From: CAYPZT01 sp964415435
Lineage (GTDB): Bacteria > Patescibacteriota > Microgenomatia > UBA1406 > GWC2-37-13
Assembly (NCBI GenBank): GCA_964415435.1
Contig: CAYPZT010000009.1
Location: 1-34,107, forward strand
Reading direction: 5' to 3'
DNA: 34,107 nt
The translations under genes were made by a program, and so were the position numbers. Each line of letters begins with the position of its first letter. Position 1 is the first letter of the stretch. This document shows positions 15,072 through 22,956 of the stretch, in pieces. The notes beneath the pieces are model-generated. The model made no database searches and was not told where the DNA came from. It worked only from the letters and a program-made list of their open reading frames with translations.

Positions 15072-17378
15072 ATGGAAAAACAAACATATCCGGTTCTAGG
15101 CATGCACTGCGCATCATGTGCTTCTATCATTAAAAGGAAACTTGAAAAGCTTGAAGGAGTCAAATCATGTTCGGTCAACTATGGTACAGAAAAAGCCCGA
15201 GTGGAATATGACCCCCAGAAGGTAGATATCACAAAGATGAATAGAGAGATAGATAAGTATGGCTACTCCCTCGTCAGCAATAATACGGGGATGCAGCATT
15301 CCTCGCATGACGGCCACGATATGATGACGCCCATTTCCTCAGACGAAACAATTAAAAAGCAAAAATTAAAAGAACTGCAGACCTTAAAAAATCAGGTAGT
15401 GACCGTTATACCCATGATCTTTGCGAGTGTCTTCGCAATGGTATGGGAGATCGGAGCAGAACCTCTCCGCTTATGGCAAAAAATGCCCGAAACTCTGATG
15501 CAATTTTTTCATCATCTGTTTCCGGTACTTGCAACATATACACTTTTTGTCATAGGTCTGCCTTACCTGAAAGCGGTGGTCCGTTTTGTCAAACACAAGG
15601 TTGCCAATATGGACACACTTGTGGGGATCGGAACTTTTGTTGCGTTTTTCTACAGTTTCGTTGTGACTGCATTTGAAGAGCCACTCGCTTCCATTGTGAA
15701 TACGCAGCAGAACTATTATGACGTAACGATAGTAGTCGTAGGTTTTATAACGCTTGGTAAATATCTGGAAGCTCGTTCTAAGCTTAAGACAGGAGAGGCG
15801 ATAGAGAAGTTATTGACTCTTCAATCAAAACAGGCGACAGTGCTTCGCAACGGTAAAGAAGTCGATATCCCTATAGATCAGGTTGTTGTTGGAGATATTT
15901 TCATTGTCAAACCCGGGCAGAAGATATCGACAGACGGCATGATAGTTGAAGGAAGCTCCTCAATAGATGAGTCAATGATCTCAGGTGAGGCGATGCCTGT
16001 GGACAAGAAATATAACGATACTGTGATTGGAGGTACAGTAAATAAGCAAGGTTCCCTGAAAGTCAGGGCTACAAAAGTAGGAAGTGAAACAATGCTGGCG
16101 CAAATAATCAAAATGGTAGAAGAAGCGCAAGGGTCAAAAGCTCCTATCGAACGTCTTGCCGACAAAATATCTGCTGTATTTGTTCCGCTGGTACTCGTTT
16201 TTGCCGTTACGGTACTTGTCATATGGATGACTATTGGAAGTCAATTTATTCCCTTATCTCAGGCATTCACACTAGGTCTTCTGGCATTTGTCGGGGTTCT
16301 CGTTATTGCTTGTCCATGCGCAATGGGTCTTGCAACTCCGACGGCAATTATTGTTGGTATAGGTAAAGGAGCACAAAACGGTATCCTTATCAAAAATGCT
16401 GAAAGTTTAGAAAAATTTAATTCGGTCAATTTCATAGTCATAGATAAGACAGGAACCATAACCAAAGGAAAGCCGGAAGTAACAGACATAAAAACAGCAG
16501 GAAATTATTCTGAAAAAAATATATTGGAAATAATTGCATCTCTGGAAAAATATTCAGAACATCCGCTGGCGCAGGCTATAGTGGAAAAGGCGAAGGAAAA
16601 GAAAATAAGTCAAGTCGATGTTGATAATTTTAAGGCGATAGAAGGCAAAGGCGTAGAGGGAATGATAAAAGGAAGAACCTACTATGCCGGTAATTTGAAG
16701 TTGGCTTCCGATTTAAAACACAAGGCAGAGGAAAAAATAATTGAAGTTTTTGGCAAGCAGGGAAAAACTCCGATTATTGTTATGACCGGAGAAGAAATAG
16801 TCGGGTATGTTGGTGTGGCTGATACGGTCAAAGAAGACTCAAGGCAGGCAATTGAAGAACTACATAAGGAAGGCATCAAGGTGGCAATACTGACCGGGGA
16901 TAGCAAAAAAACAGCTCAATATATTGCAGAAAAAGTAAATATTGATCGAGTGATGGCGGAAGTTCTTCCGGCAGACAAGGCAAATGAAATAAAAAAGCTG
17001 CAAGAAGAAGGGTATGCAGTAGCTATGGTAGGAGACGGGATAAATGATGCGCCGGCTCTGGCAGTATCAGATGTGGGGGTAGCCATGGGGACGGGTACCG
17101 ATGTTGCCATCGAATCGGCTGATATAACGCTTTTGGGGGGACAGATCTCAAAGCTACCCAAAGCAGTAAAGTTGTCTAAAGCTACAATGAGAGTTATCAA
17201 ACAGAATCTCTTCTGGGCATTTTTTTACAACATCATCGGTATACCTATCGCGGCCGGGCTTTTGTATCCTCTTTTTGGCATAATGTTAAGCCCGGTTATA
17301 GCCGGAGGAGCGATGGCGTTTAGCAGTGTTTCAGTGGTGCTCAACTCACTGCGCCTTAAAACCGTTCGAATAAATTGA
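15072..17378 (+). CDS. copA: Copper-translocating P1B-type ATPase CopA
   Basis: A 768-residue Cu(I)-exporting ATPase. Domain order: one N-terminal HMA (GMHCASC, Cys13 and Cys16); a His-rich linker (about 74-85); eight membrane helices; the actuator domain with SGEAMP; the ion-site CPC at Cys414-Pro-Cys416; the phosphorylation motif DKTGT at Asp458; the nucleotide-domain SEHPLAQ; and GDGINDAPAL at about 654-663. The last helices hold the usual N-x(n)-M-x-x-S-S type residues (AMAFSSVSVVLNS). It is the last gene of the csoR operon. No terminator is evident beyond a weak ACCGG/CC(T)GGT stem near 17381. Confidence 0.96.
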   Translation: MEKQTYPVLGMHCASCASIIKRKLEKLEGVKSCSVNYGTEKARVEYDPQKVDITKMNREIDKYGYSLVSNNTGMQHSSHDGHDMMTPISSDETIKKQKLKELQTLKNQVVTVIPMIFASVFAMVWEIGAEPLRLWQKMPETLMQFFHHLFPVLATYTLFVIGLPYLKAVVRFVKHKVANMDTLVGIGTFVAFFYSFVVTAFEEPLASIVNTQQNYYDVTIVVVGFITLGKYLEARSKLKTGEAIEKLLTLQSKQATVLRNGKEVDIPIDQVVVGDIFIVKPGQKISTDGMIVEGSSSIDESMISGEAMPVDKKYNDTVIGGTVNKQGSLKVRATKVGSETMLAQIIKMVEEAQGSKAPIERLADKISAVFVPLVLVFAVTVLVIWMTIGSQFIPLSQAFTLGLLAFVGVLVIACPCAMGLATPTAIIVGIGKGAQNGILIKNAESLEKFNSVNFIVIDKTGTITKGKPEVTDIKTAGNYSEKNILEIIASLEKYSEHPLAQAIVEKAKEKKISQVDVDNFKAIEGKGVEGMIKGRTYYAGNLKLASDLKHKAEEKIIEVFGKQGKTPIIVMTGEEIVGYVGVADTVKEDSRQAIEELHKEGIKVAILTGDSKKTAQYIAEKVNIDRVMAEVLPADKANEIKKLQEEGYAVAMVGDGINDAPALAVSDVGVAMGTGTDVAIESADITLLGGQISKLPKAVKLSKATMRVIKQNLFWAFFYNIIGIPIAAGLLYPLFGIMLSPVIAGGAMAFSSVSVVLNSLRLKTVRIN

Positions 17379-17440
17379 GTACCGGTTTATCCTGGTTTAA
17401 AAGTAAGAAAATAGCTTGTGCGGTAGGCTAAACATATATT

Positions 17441-18100
17441 TTACTGCTGAACGGTGAAGGTGCGGGTAATTGTTGCGCTTGTATTGCCCGCTTCGTCTTT
17501 GGCACGAACACTAAATGTGTGACTTCCGTCCGATACGTTACTAAAGCAAGGTGAGTAGTTTGCCTCCCAGTTAGTCCATGGGGTGCCATCAAAGGTGTGC
17601 TGTGTGAGGATATCTGGGTTGGTGGATTTGTTGTCGGAGATAGACATAGGAAAACAGAAACTATTGGATGATATAGTCGTTCCGTCTTCAGGACCGGTCA
17701 TAGACGTAATCGTAGGAGGAGAGGTATCGGGAACCGGTGTTGCGGTTGGCGGCACCGGGGTACTTGTCGGTTGAGGAGTACTTGTTGGAGTAAGGCTGGG
17801 GGTCGCCGTTGGACTCAAACTTGGTTTGAGGGTAGGGATAGGCGTAGAAGACACTCTTTTTGTTGGCGTCGGAGTTTTGGACGGTTTTGGAGTTACGTTT
17901 GGAGTCGGAGATAGGACAGGCGACACAGAGTTTGAAATATTTTTGAGGGTGAAAAAAATAGTTAGGATGATCATAAGTCCGATCAAACCACCAATCCCGC
18001 CCCACAACAACCAGAACTCCCTAGGTTTATTGCGAAATTTTTCTTTTAGATTAGTCAGAAGATTGGTTTTAGGCGCTTCAATTGGATGAATACTGTCCAT
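17441..18100 (-). CDS. Membrane-anchored surface protein with Pro/Thr linker and Ig-like domain
   Basis: A 219-residue bitopic protein: a short cytosolic tail (1-28), a membrane helix (29-51), a low-complexity stalk rich in P, T and S (about 59-130), and an outer domain (131-219). The domain ends in DGSHTFSVRAKDEAGNTSATITRTFTV, typical of bacterial Ig-like/FN3-type modules in cell-surface proteins. Cys149 and Cys185 in the outer domain may form a disulfide. It probably presents an adhesive or spacer domain at the surface; a ligand cannot be inferred. The start is 22 bp from the divergent ABC exporter start. Confidence 0.7.
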   Translation of the reverse strand: MDSIHPIEAPKTNLLTNLKEKFRNKPREFWLLWGGIGGLIGLMIILTIFFTLKNISNSVSPVLSPTPNVTPKPSKTPTPTKRVSSTPIPTLKPSLSPTATPSLTPTSTPQPTSTPVPPTATPVPDTSPPTITSMTGPEDGTTISSNSFCFPMSISDNKSTNPDILTQHTFDGTPWTNWEANYSPCFSNVSDGSHTFSVRAKDEAGNTSATITRTFTVQQ

Positions 18101-18104
18101 GTAA

Positions 18105-18120
18105 ATATATTACAATATAT
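18105..18120. promoter_or_regulatory. Overlapping divergent -10 boxes in a 22-bp intergenic region
   Basis: The 16-bp near-palindrome ATATATT-AC-AATATAT contains TACAAT (18111-18116, plus strand), 6 nt before the exporter ATG, and TGTAAT (18109-18114, minus strand), 8 nt before the surface-protein ATG. The two boxes overlap by 4 bp, so the promoters should exclude each other. Confidence 0.5.
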
Positions 18121-18122
18121 AG

Positions 18123-19892
18123 ATGAAAAATATCCTTAAGGTTATCAAGCTTGCCAAACCATACCACATCTTCTTTTTCTTCATAGCGATTCTTATTATC
18201 GCCACAACAGTACTTGAACTTTTTTCGCCTTACATCATAAAACTTATCGTAGATCAGATCGAACTTCAGATAACAAAGGAGTCCGGGAGTATAGAACGTT
18301 TATATGTACTGATAGGTATCCTGTTTGCCTCAAGCGTGCTGGCAATTGTTTTCGAGTCGGTCAATAATCGCGTGGGCGACTATGTAAAAGCAAGAGTGGG
18401 AAAGTTTCTCATAGAGACTTTTTACCATAAGATCTTTACACTGCCGCAAAAATATTTCGATTCACAGCTCTCGGGAAAAATCGTAAATCAACTCAATCGT
18501 GGTATCCTGGCGCTCCAGGATTTTCTAGGTCAGGCATCGAACTTCATTATCCCCGCCTTCCTACGAAGTATTTTTATCATTATTCTTCTTTCGTTTTACA
18601 GTGTACCCATTGCCCTGATGGTCTTGGCAATATTCCCCTTTTATATATTCATAAGTCACTATTCGACAAAGAAATGGGGGGAAAGAGAAATGGAAAAAAA
18701 TCAAATTGAAGATGCAACCCGCGGTAGAATCCAGGAAGTAATCAATAACATCCGTCTTGTCAAAAGCTATAACACACAGAAAAAAGAATGGAGTGTCGTT
18801 TCCGAAAACATGAAAAAAAGTATCGGTATTTATGATAAGCAGTCAACGACCTATCACATCCTCAACTTCTTAAGAAACTTTGGTTTGGAAATAGGACTTA
18901 TCCTTATTGCCATCATCGTCTTTCATAACACATTCACCGGGCTCCTGACAATCGGTGAAATGGTACTCATTCTGCAGTATCTTAATCAAATTCGATGGCC
19001 CTTATTTGCGATGAGTTTTATCCTCGAACAGACACAGCGGGCAGAGGTTGGCTCAAAAGAGTACTTCGAGATTCTCGATCTGCCTTCTACCGAAGAGATT
19101 TCTGCCGTTCCCGTGAAGCCACAGTTTAAGCAGCCATCAATTGCGTTTAATAATGTATCTTTCGAATATTCTGATAGCGGATTGGTATTAAAAGACGTTA
19201 CTTTTAATCTTTCCAAAAAAGAAACAGTAGCCTTGGTGGGTCATAGCGGTGCCGGAAAAACAACACTTATCAATCTCATCCTCAAACTCTATGATCCGAC
19301 AAAAGGAACAATCGCGATGAGCGGGAAAGACTACAAGGATATGACGCACTCCGAAGCACGCGCACATATATCGCTTGTATTTCAGGAGAATGAGTTGTTT
19401 TCGACAACCATTTTTGAAAACGTGGCATATGGCGTGCCGTCGGCAACCGAAAAGGAAGTGGCAGATGCACTTAAAAAAGCAAACGCATACGACTTTGTCA
19501 TGAAATTTCCCAAAGGTCTTCATGCGGAGATAGGTGAAAGAGGAGTACGCTTGTCAGGCGGTCAGAAACAGCGTGTACAGATTGCGCGCGCTATTCTTAC
19601 AAACGCACCTGTCCTTATTTTAGACGAGGCAACGAGCTCGCTTGATGCTAAAAGCGAGAAGCTGGTTCAGGAGGCGCTCGAGAAACTTATGAAAGACAGA
19701 CTTGTTATTATCATAGCGCACAGATTCTCTACGATCCAGAACGCTGACAGGATTCTTGTGCTAGATGAGGGAAAGATAGTGGATCAGGGTGAACCACGGG
19801 AGCTCGCCCAACATAAAGGCATCTATGCGGAACTTCTGAAGTACCAGGTGGAGGGTAACAAGAAACTGCTTGCAAAATACGAGCTACGTTAA
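18123..19892 (+). CDS. ABC exporter, fused permease and ATPase (half-transporter)
   Basis: A 589-residue type-IV ABC half-transporter, expected to work as a dimer. The N-terminal half has six membrane helices (about 15-310). The ATPase domain carries Walker A GHSGAGKTT (373-381), Q-loop VFQENELF, signature LSGGQKQR (477-484), Walker B VLILDE (497-502) and the H-loop IIIAHR. Cargo cannot be told; it resembles MsbA/multidrug-type exporters (lipid, peptide or drug). TACAAT lies 6 nt before the ATG. The last 9 bp overlap the convergent CRP-family gene. Confidence 0.92.
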   Translation: MKNILKVIKLAKPYHIFFFFIAILIIATTVLELFSPYIIKLIVDQIELQITKESGSIERLYVLIGILFASSVLAIVFESVNNRVGDYVKARVGKFLIETFYHKIFTLPQKYFDSQLSGKIVNQLNRGILALQDFLGQASNFIIPAFLRSIFIIILLSFYSVPIALMVLAIFPFYIFISHYSTKKWGEREMEKNQIEDATRGRIQEVINNIRLVKSYNTQKKEWSVVSENMKKSIGIYDKQSTTYHILNFLRNFGLEIGLILIAIIVFHNTFTGLLTIGEMVLILQYLNQIRWPLFAMSFILEQTQRAEVGSKEYFEILDLPSTEEISAVPVKPQFKQPSIAFNNVSFEYSDSGLVLKDVTFNLSKKETVALVGHSGAGKTTLINLILKLYDPTKGTIAMSGKDYKDMTHSEARAHISLVFQENELFSTTIFENVAYGVPSATEKEVADALKKANAYDFVMKFPKGLHAEIGERGVRLSGGQKQRVQIARAILTNAPVLILDEATSSLDAKSEKLVQEALEKLMKDRLVIIIAHRFSTIQNADRILVLDEGKIVDQGEPRELAQHKGIYAELLKYQVEGNKKLLAKYELR

Positions 19893-20516
19893 CTGGTCTG
19901 GCTTGCTCACTATTATGTTCCTCTTGTGATATCTGACGATGCCGTTCTTTTCCAACTTTTTCCATGCACGGCTCGCAGTTTCTCGTGTCATACCCGCCAG
20001 GGACGCAATATCTTTATGAGTGAACACTTCCTGAATGGTGATCTCTCCGCCTGTATCTTCCCCAAAATGTTTTGCCAGATAAAGGAGCGAGGATGCGACT
20101 TTCTTTTCTGCCTTTTCGTGTGTAAGCTGTTCCATTCTGAAAACAAGCTTCTCGAGTCCTGTAACAATGCGGCTTGTTAAATCGAAAAGTACTTCGGGAT
20201 GTTTTTTGAGAAACGCAATAAGCTGATCCTTAGGAATGATATAGCCCTGAACAGGTGAAAGCGCCTCGAAGTAGTATTTGTTTTCTCCCTGACCGATGAT
20301 AGAAATCATGGGAAAATAACTGCCGGGAATAAATATGTGTATTGTTGTTTCAACTCCATCAGTAGAAACTCCATACATTTTCACGTAACCGTGTTTTAAA
20401 TAGAAGGCTGTATTGATCGGTTGGCCGGGATGAAAGAGGATTTCGTTTTTCTTATATGTATGAGGGGAGAATGTTTGTGCAAAAAGCTTTATAGCATTTT
20501 CTACATCTACAGCCAT
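19884..20516 (-). CDS. Crp/Fnr-family transcriptional regulator
   Basis: A 210-residue regulator: cyclic-nucleotide-binding-type beta barrel (about 18-110), long dimer helix (110-145) and winged helix (about 160-205). The recognition helix reads MTRETASRAW, so Arg178, Glu179 and Arg183 match the RETxxR set with which E. coli CRP reads TGTGA. The N-terminal cysteines of FNR are absent, so it is not an iron-sulfur oxygen sensor of that type; the effector is unknown and the canonical cAMP-contacting motif is not clear. A TACAAT lies 7 nt before the ATG. A CRP-like palindrome sits just upstream (20531-20558), shared with the divergent VKOR gene, so autoregulation is likely. Confidence 0.92.
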   Translation of the reverse strand: MAVDVENAIKLFAQTFSPHTYKKNEILFHPGQPINTAFYLKHGYVKMYGVSTDGVETTIHIFIPGSYFPMISIIGQGENKYYFEALSPVQGYIIPKDQLIAFLKKHPEVLFDLTSRIVTGLEKLVFRMEQLTHEKAEKKVASSLLYLAKHFGEDTGGEITIQEVFTHKDIASLAGMTRETASRAWKKLEKNGIVRYHKRNIIVSKPDQLT

Positions 20517-20523
20517 GGTAAGT

Positions 20524-20529
20524 ATTGTA
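20524..20529 (-). promoter_or_regulatory. -10 box of the CRP-family gene, predicted leaderless
   Basis: On the minus strand TACAAT ends 7 nt before the ATG at 20514-20516. The palindrome begins 2 bp further upstream, covering the -35 region, so protein bound there could block this promoter. Confidence 0.5.
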
Positions 20530-20530
20530 C

Positions 20531-20558
20531 CTCACAGTGTGATACAAGTCACTGTGAG
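20531..20558. promoter_or_regulatory. CRP-like operator between the divergent regulator and VKOR genes
   Basis: Outer arms CTCACAGTG and CACTGTGAG are perfect 9-bp inverted repeats around a 10-bp spacer. Nested and shifted by one base is TGTGA-N6-TCACT (20538-20553), matching the CRP consensus TGTGA-N6-TCACA at 9 of 10 positions. The two symmetries share bases, so one or both could be the true operator. Confidence 0.7.
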
Positions 20559-20578
20559 TTTGGCCGATATGCTATATT

Positions 20579-20998
20579 ATGAAAGTTTCTATGTCTGTAC
20601 AAAGAATACTTCGGTTAATATGTTTTCTTTCACTCATAGGAATTGTCTTAGCAGTTTATTTACTTTGGCAGCAAATTTTTCAGCCTGCATTCAAGCCTTG
20701 TAGCATCAATGCTACCGTGAATTGCGACGCGATCATAGTTGGTCCCGTAGCAAAAACCTTCGGCATACCAACGCCTCTCTATGGGCTGGTGGGCTACTTT
20801 GTCATCTTTCTTGCGTCCATCTATCAAAAGAAAAACATACTTCTTTTTACTTCTGTGTTCGGGCTCATTTTTTGCTTATGGATAGGATACATAGAACTTT
20901 TTAACTTAAGAGTGATATGCCCAGTTTGTATCACATGTCAGCTTATAATGGCGACAATTTTTCTATTTGCCTTCCACGTAAGGCGACGTATCGAGTAA
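20579..20998 (+). CDS. Vitamin K epoxide reductase (VKOR)-family protein
   Basis: A 139-residue four-helix membrane protein that, in bacteria lacking DsbB, oxidises a thioredoxin-like partner and passes electrons to quinone. The periplasmic loop pair is Cys41 and Cys49 (PCSINATVNCD) and the active CXXC is CPVC (Cys114, Cys117), with an extra Cys120. GPVAKTFGIPTPLYGLVGY is the family's conserved segment. No thioredoxin domain is fused. A start at ATG 20591 (MSVQRIL) is possible: the TATATT at 20573-20578 abuts ATG 20579, and a start site near 20585 would put the CRP-like site close to -40, as in class II activation. Confidence 0.9.
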   Translation: MKVSMSVQRILRLICFLSLIGIVLAVYLLWQQIFQPAFKPCSINATVNCDAIIVGPVAKTFGIPTPLYGLVGYFVIFLASIYQKKNILLFTSVFGLIFCLWIGYIELFNLRVICPVCITCQLIMATIFLFAFHVRRRIE

Positions 20999-21001
20999 AA
21001 T
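20996..21001 (+). promoter_or_regulatory. Possible -10 box of the dehydrogenase gene
   Basis: TAAAAT ends 7 nt before the ATG at 21009 and overlaps the VKOR stop codon. It repeats the leaderless spacing seen elsewhere, but the gene is also close enough to VKOR for co-transcription. Confidence 0.35.
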
Positions 21002-21008
21002 ACTCTTC

Positions 21009-22016
21009 ATGAAAGCAATTTTTTTCGAAACGCAGTTATGGGAGAGGGACAGATTCCAAGTAACTTTCCCGGAAGCGTTGGTCATTGATGCGAAACTTAA
21101 TTCTCAAAACGCGAAGACAGAAACGTTTAAAGGCGCGAAGATAATCTCTACCTTTATCAACTCCTCAGTGACGAAAGAAGTCATAGATGCGTTCCCGGAT
21201 CTTAAACTCATCACGACACGCTCTACAGGTTTTGATCACATAGATGTTGATTACTGCAGGAGCAGGGGGATTCTCGTTGCTAATGTTCCCGAGTATGGCA
21301 GTAATACCGTGGCAGAGCACACGTTTGCTCTCATCCTGAGTTTAACTCGAAAGATATATGAGTCAGTAAATCAGTCAAAAGGGCTGAACTTTAACCATGC
21401 CCAACTTCGTGGAGTCGATCTCTACAAGAAAACAATAGGTATCATAGGGCTGGGTAAAATCGGAAAGAATGTTCTCCGCATCGCAAAAGGGATCGGCATG
21501 AACGTGCTCGTACACAACCGCTCGGAAGATCCTGAATTGGCACGGCAATATGATTTTAAGTACGTGAGTATTGAAGAACTTTTGAAGAGTTCTGACGTTG
21601 TGAGTCTTCATCTGCCGCTTCTGCCTCAGACAAAACACATCATCAATAAGGACAATATTATGAGATTGAAGCAGGGAAGCTATCTTATTAATACTGCGCG
21701 AGGCGGGCTTATCGAAACGGAGGCCATAGTTATCGGTCTTGACCAGGGAATCCTTGCAGGGGTAGGACTTGATGTGCTGGAGGAAGAGAAAGAGCTGGGC
21801 GAGGAAGCGGCGCTTCTCATATCTCCTTATCGCAAGGAGGTTGATCTCAAGACTCTAGTGTACAACCACATCCTTATAAATCACCCTCGTGTACTCATAA
21901 CCCCGCACAATGCCTTCAATAGTACAGAAGCACTCGAGAGAATCACACAAACAACCGTAGATAACATAAAGCGCTTTTTAAACGACACCCCCCAGAATAT
22001 CGTAAGCGATAACTAG
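21009..22016 (+). CDS. NAD-dependent D-isomer-specific 2-hydroxyacid dehydrogenase
   Basis: A 335-residue dehydrogenase, the size of D-lactate dehydrogenase and its relatives. It has RSTGFDHID (71-79), NAD-binding GLGKIG (147-152), INTARGG with catalytic Arg231, DVLEEE with the acid at about Glu260, and TPHNAF with His300. DVLEEEKELGEEAA followed by a ~30-residue insertion before HPRVLITPHNA is like LdhA-type enzymes. In a fermentative CPR organism reduction of pyruvate to D-lactate is likely; substrate is inferred from family only. It begins 10 nt after the VKOR stop. Confidence 0.88.
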   Translation: MKAIFFETQLWERDRFQVTFPEALVIDAKLNSQNAKTETFKGAKIISTFINSSVTKEVIDAFPDLKLITTRSTGFDHIDVDYCRSRGILVANVPEYGSNTVAEHTFALILSLTRKIYESVNQSKGLNFNHAQLRGVDLYKKTIGIIGLGKIGKNVLRIAKGIGMNVLVHNRSEDPELARQYDFKYVSIEELLKSSDVVSLHLPLLPQTKHIINKDNIMRLKQGSYLINTARGGLIETEAIVIGLDQGILAGVGLDVLEEEKELGEEAALLISPYRKEVDLKTLVYNHILINHPRVLITPHNAFNSTEALERITQTTVDNIKRFLNDTPQNIVSDN

Positions 22017-22086
22017 CATATTTTTACCTAATCTTCTTTTCCATTTCGTTCGTCTTTACGCTAAATCCCTCGATAACCTCCATCAT

Positions 22087-22956
22087 CTATTGATTAACTA
22101 CATAGTCGACAAACCTTTGCCACCATGAGTAAACTGTTGCGGCTCCCTTTACAGCAGGATCTTCCATCAGGAAATCATTTTTTTCCAAAGGCCGCCCGTC
22201 GTTTGTTGGCCTGTCATTTGATTCCTGTAGCTCTTTCCTTTCAATGGGTTTTTTTTCCATCATTCGATCTTTTTCTGTTTCTGGTCTTTCTCGCATTTCT
22301 TCTTTCTCGGCATCTCTCTCCCCAACGCGAGGTAATCTGTTCATGTTTGCCGGGGACGAGGCTTTCTCCGTCTCTCTCATTCCTCTGTCGGCGGAGTTTC
22401 TAAGCTGTGATGATTTAAGCCCTGTTTGTCGCGCGAAGTTTATGCAGCGCTCCCGATTTTCATCATTTTGACAGAACTCCCTGCATGATTCTGCTGAATC
22501 GCACCCAAGAAGTTCCTGGGCTTTTCTGAGCACTGTGCCATCGGATGTCTTCGGCGCATTTCTTTCAAGACCATTCTTTTGTAAAAATTCACGGCACTTG
22601 TCTTTATTTTCTTCCATTTGGCAGAACGTATGGCATTGTTCACGTGAAGTGCAACCCAGCTGCTGCTGTGCATATTCAACAAGTTTTATTTTCGCGGCGC
22701 GATCGGGCTCCCTGTAAAATCCCCTTTGTTTTGCATAGGCAATACACGTATCACGGTTCTCCGTTTCCTGACAGTATGCCCTGCATTCAATGCGAGACGC
22801 ACAGTTGCCGAGCTCGGGTATGGGGTAGGATAAAACAGCCGATACCGTCGGTTTGACTTCTTGCTCTACTTCTTCCTGTGCCCATGAAGGTCTACTCCAG
22901 ACACAAAAAAGTACAAAGACACCCACGGTTAACAGTATTGTGACTATTTTTTTCAT
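22087..22956 (-). CDS. Secreted protein with three 4-cysteine repeats of exact 50-residue period
   Basis: A 289-residue protein with a signal peptide (1-26, likely cleaved after SWA). Three repeats follow, each with the pattern C-x5-C-x3-C-x8-C: Cys52/58/62/71, Cys102/108/112/121 and Cys152/158/162/171. The repeats start exactly 50 residues apart and share G-[NC]C-x-S-x-x-x-C-x-x-[YF]C-Q-x-x-E-N-[RK]-x-x-C. A charged, Arg/Glu-rich low-complexity tail (about 185-265) and a C-terminal YSWWQRFVDYVV follow. Twelve cysteines outside the cell imply six disulfides. Similar repeats occur in CPR proteins, but I know of no assigned function. Its ATG overlaps the preceding gene's stop by 4 bp, so they form an operon. 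Confidence 0.7.
   Translation of the reverse strand: MKKIVTILLTVGVFVLFCVWSRPSWAQEEVEQEVKPTVSAVLSYPIPELGNCASRIECRAYCQETENRDTCIAYAKQRGFYREPDRAAKIKLVEYAQQQLGCTSREQCHTFCQMEENKDKCREFLQKNGLERNAPKTSDGTVLRKAQELLGCDSAESCREFCQNDENRERCINFARQTGLKSSQLRNSADRGMRETEKASSPANMNRLPRVGERDAEKEEMRERPETEKDRMMEKKPIERKELQESNDRPTNDGRPLEKNDFLMEDPAVKGAATVYSWWQRFVDYVVNQ

Noticed and set aside
17380..17410. Terminator after copA
   Set aside because: Only a short imperfect ACCGG/CC(T)GGT stem with no T-run could be found, so it was not listed as a feature.
17697..17925. Tandem Pro/Thr codons as a CRISPR or DNA minisatellite
   Set aside because: The repetition is at protein level (PTxTP stalk) with variable DNA; there are no conserved repeats with unique spacers.
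22545..22856. 103-residue plus-strand frame with several cysteines and histidines
   Set aside because: It is the complement of the cysteine-repeat gene. The real gene has a signal peptide and an exact 50-residue period in its own frame.
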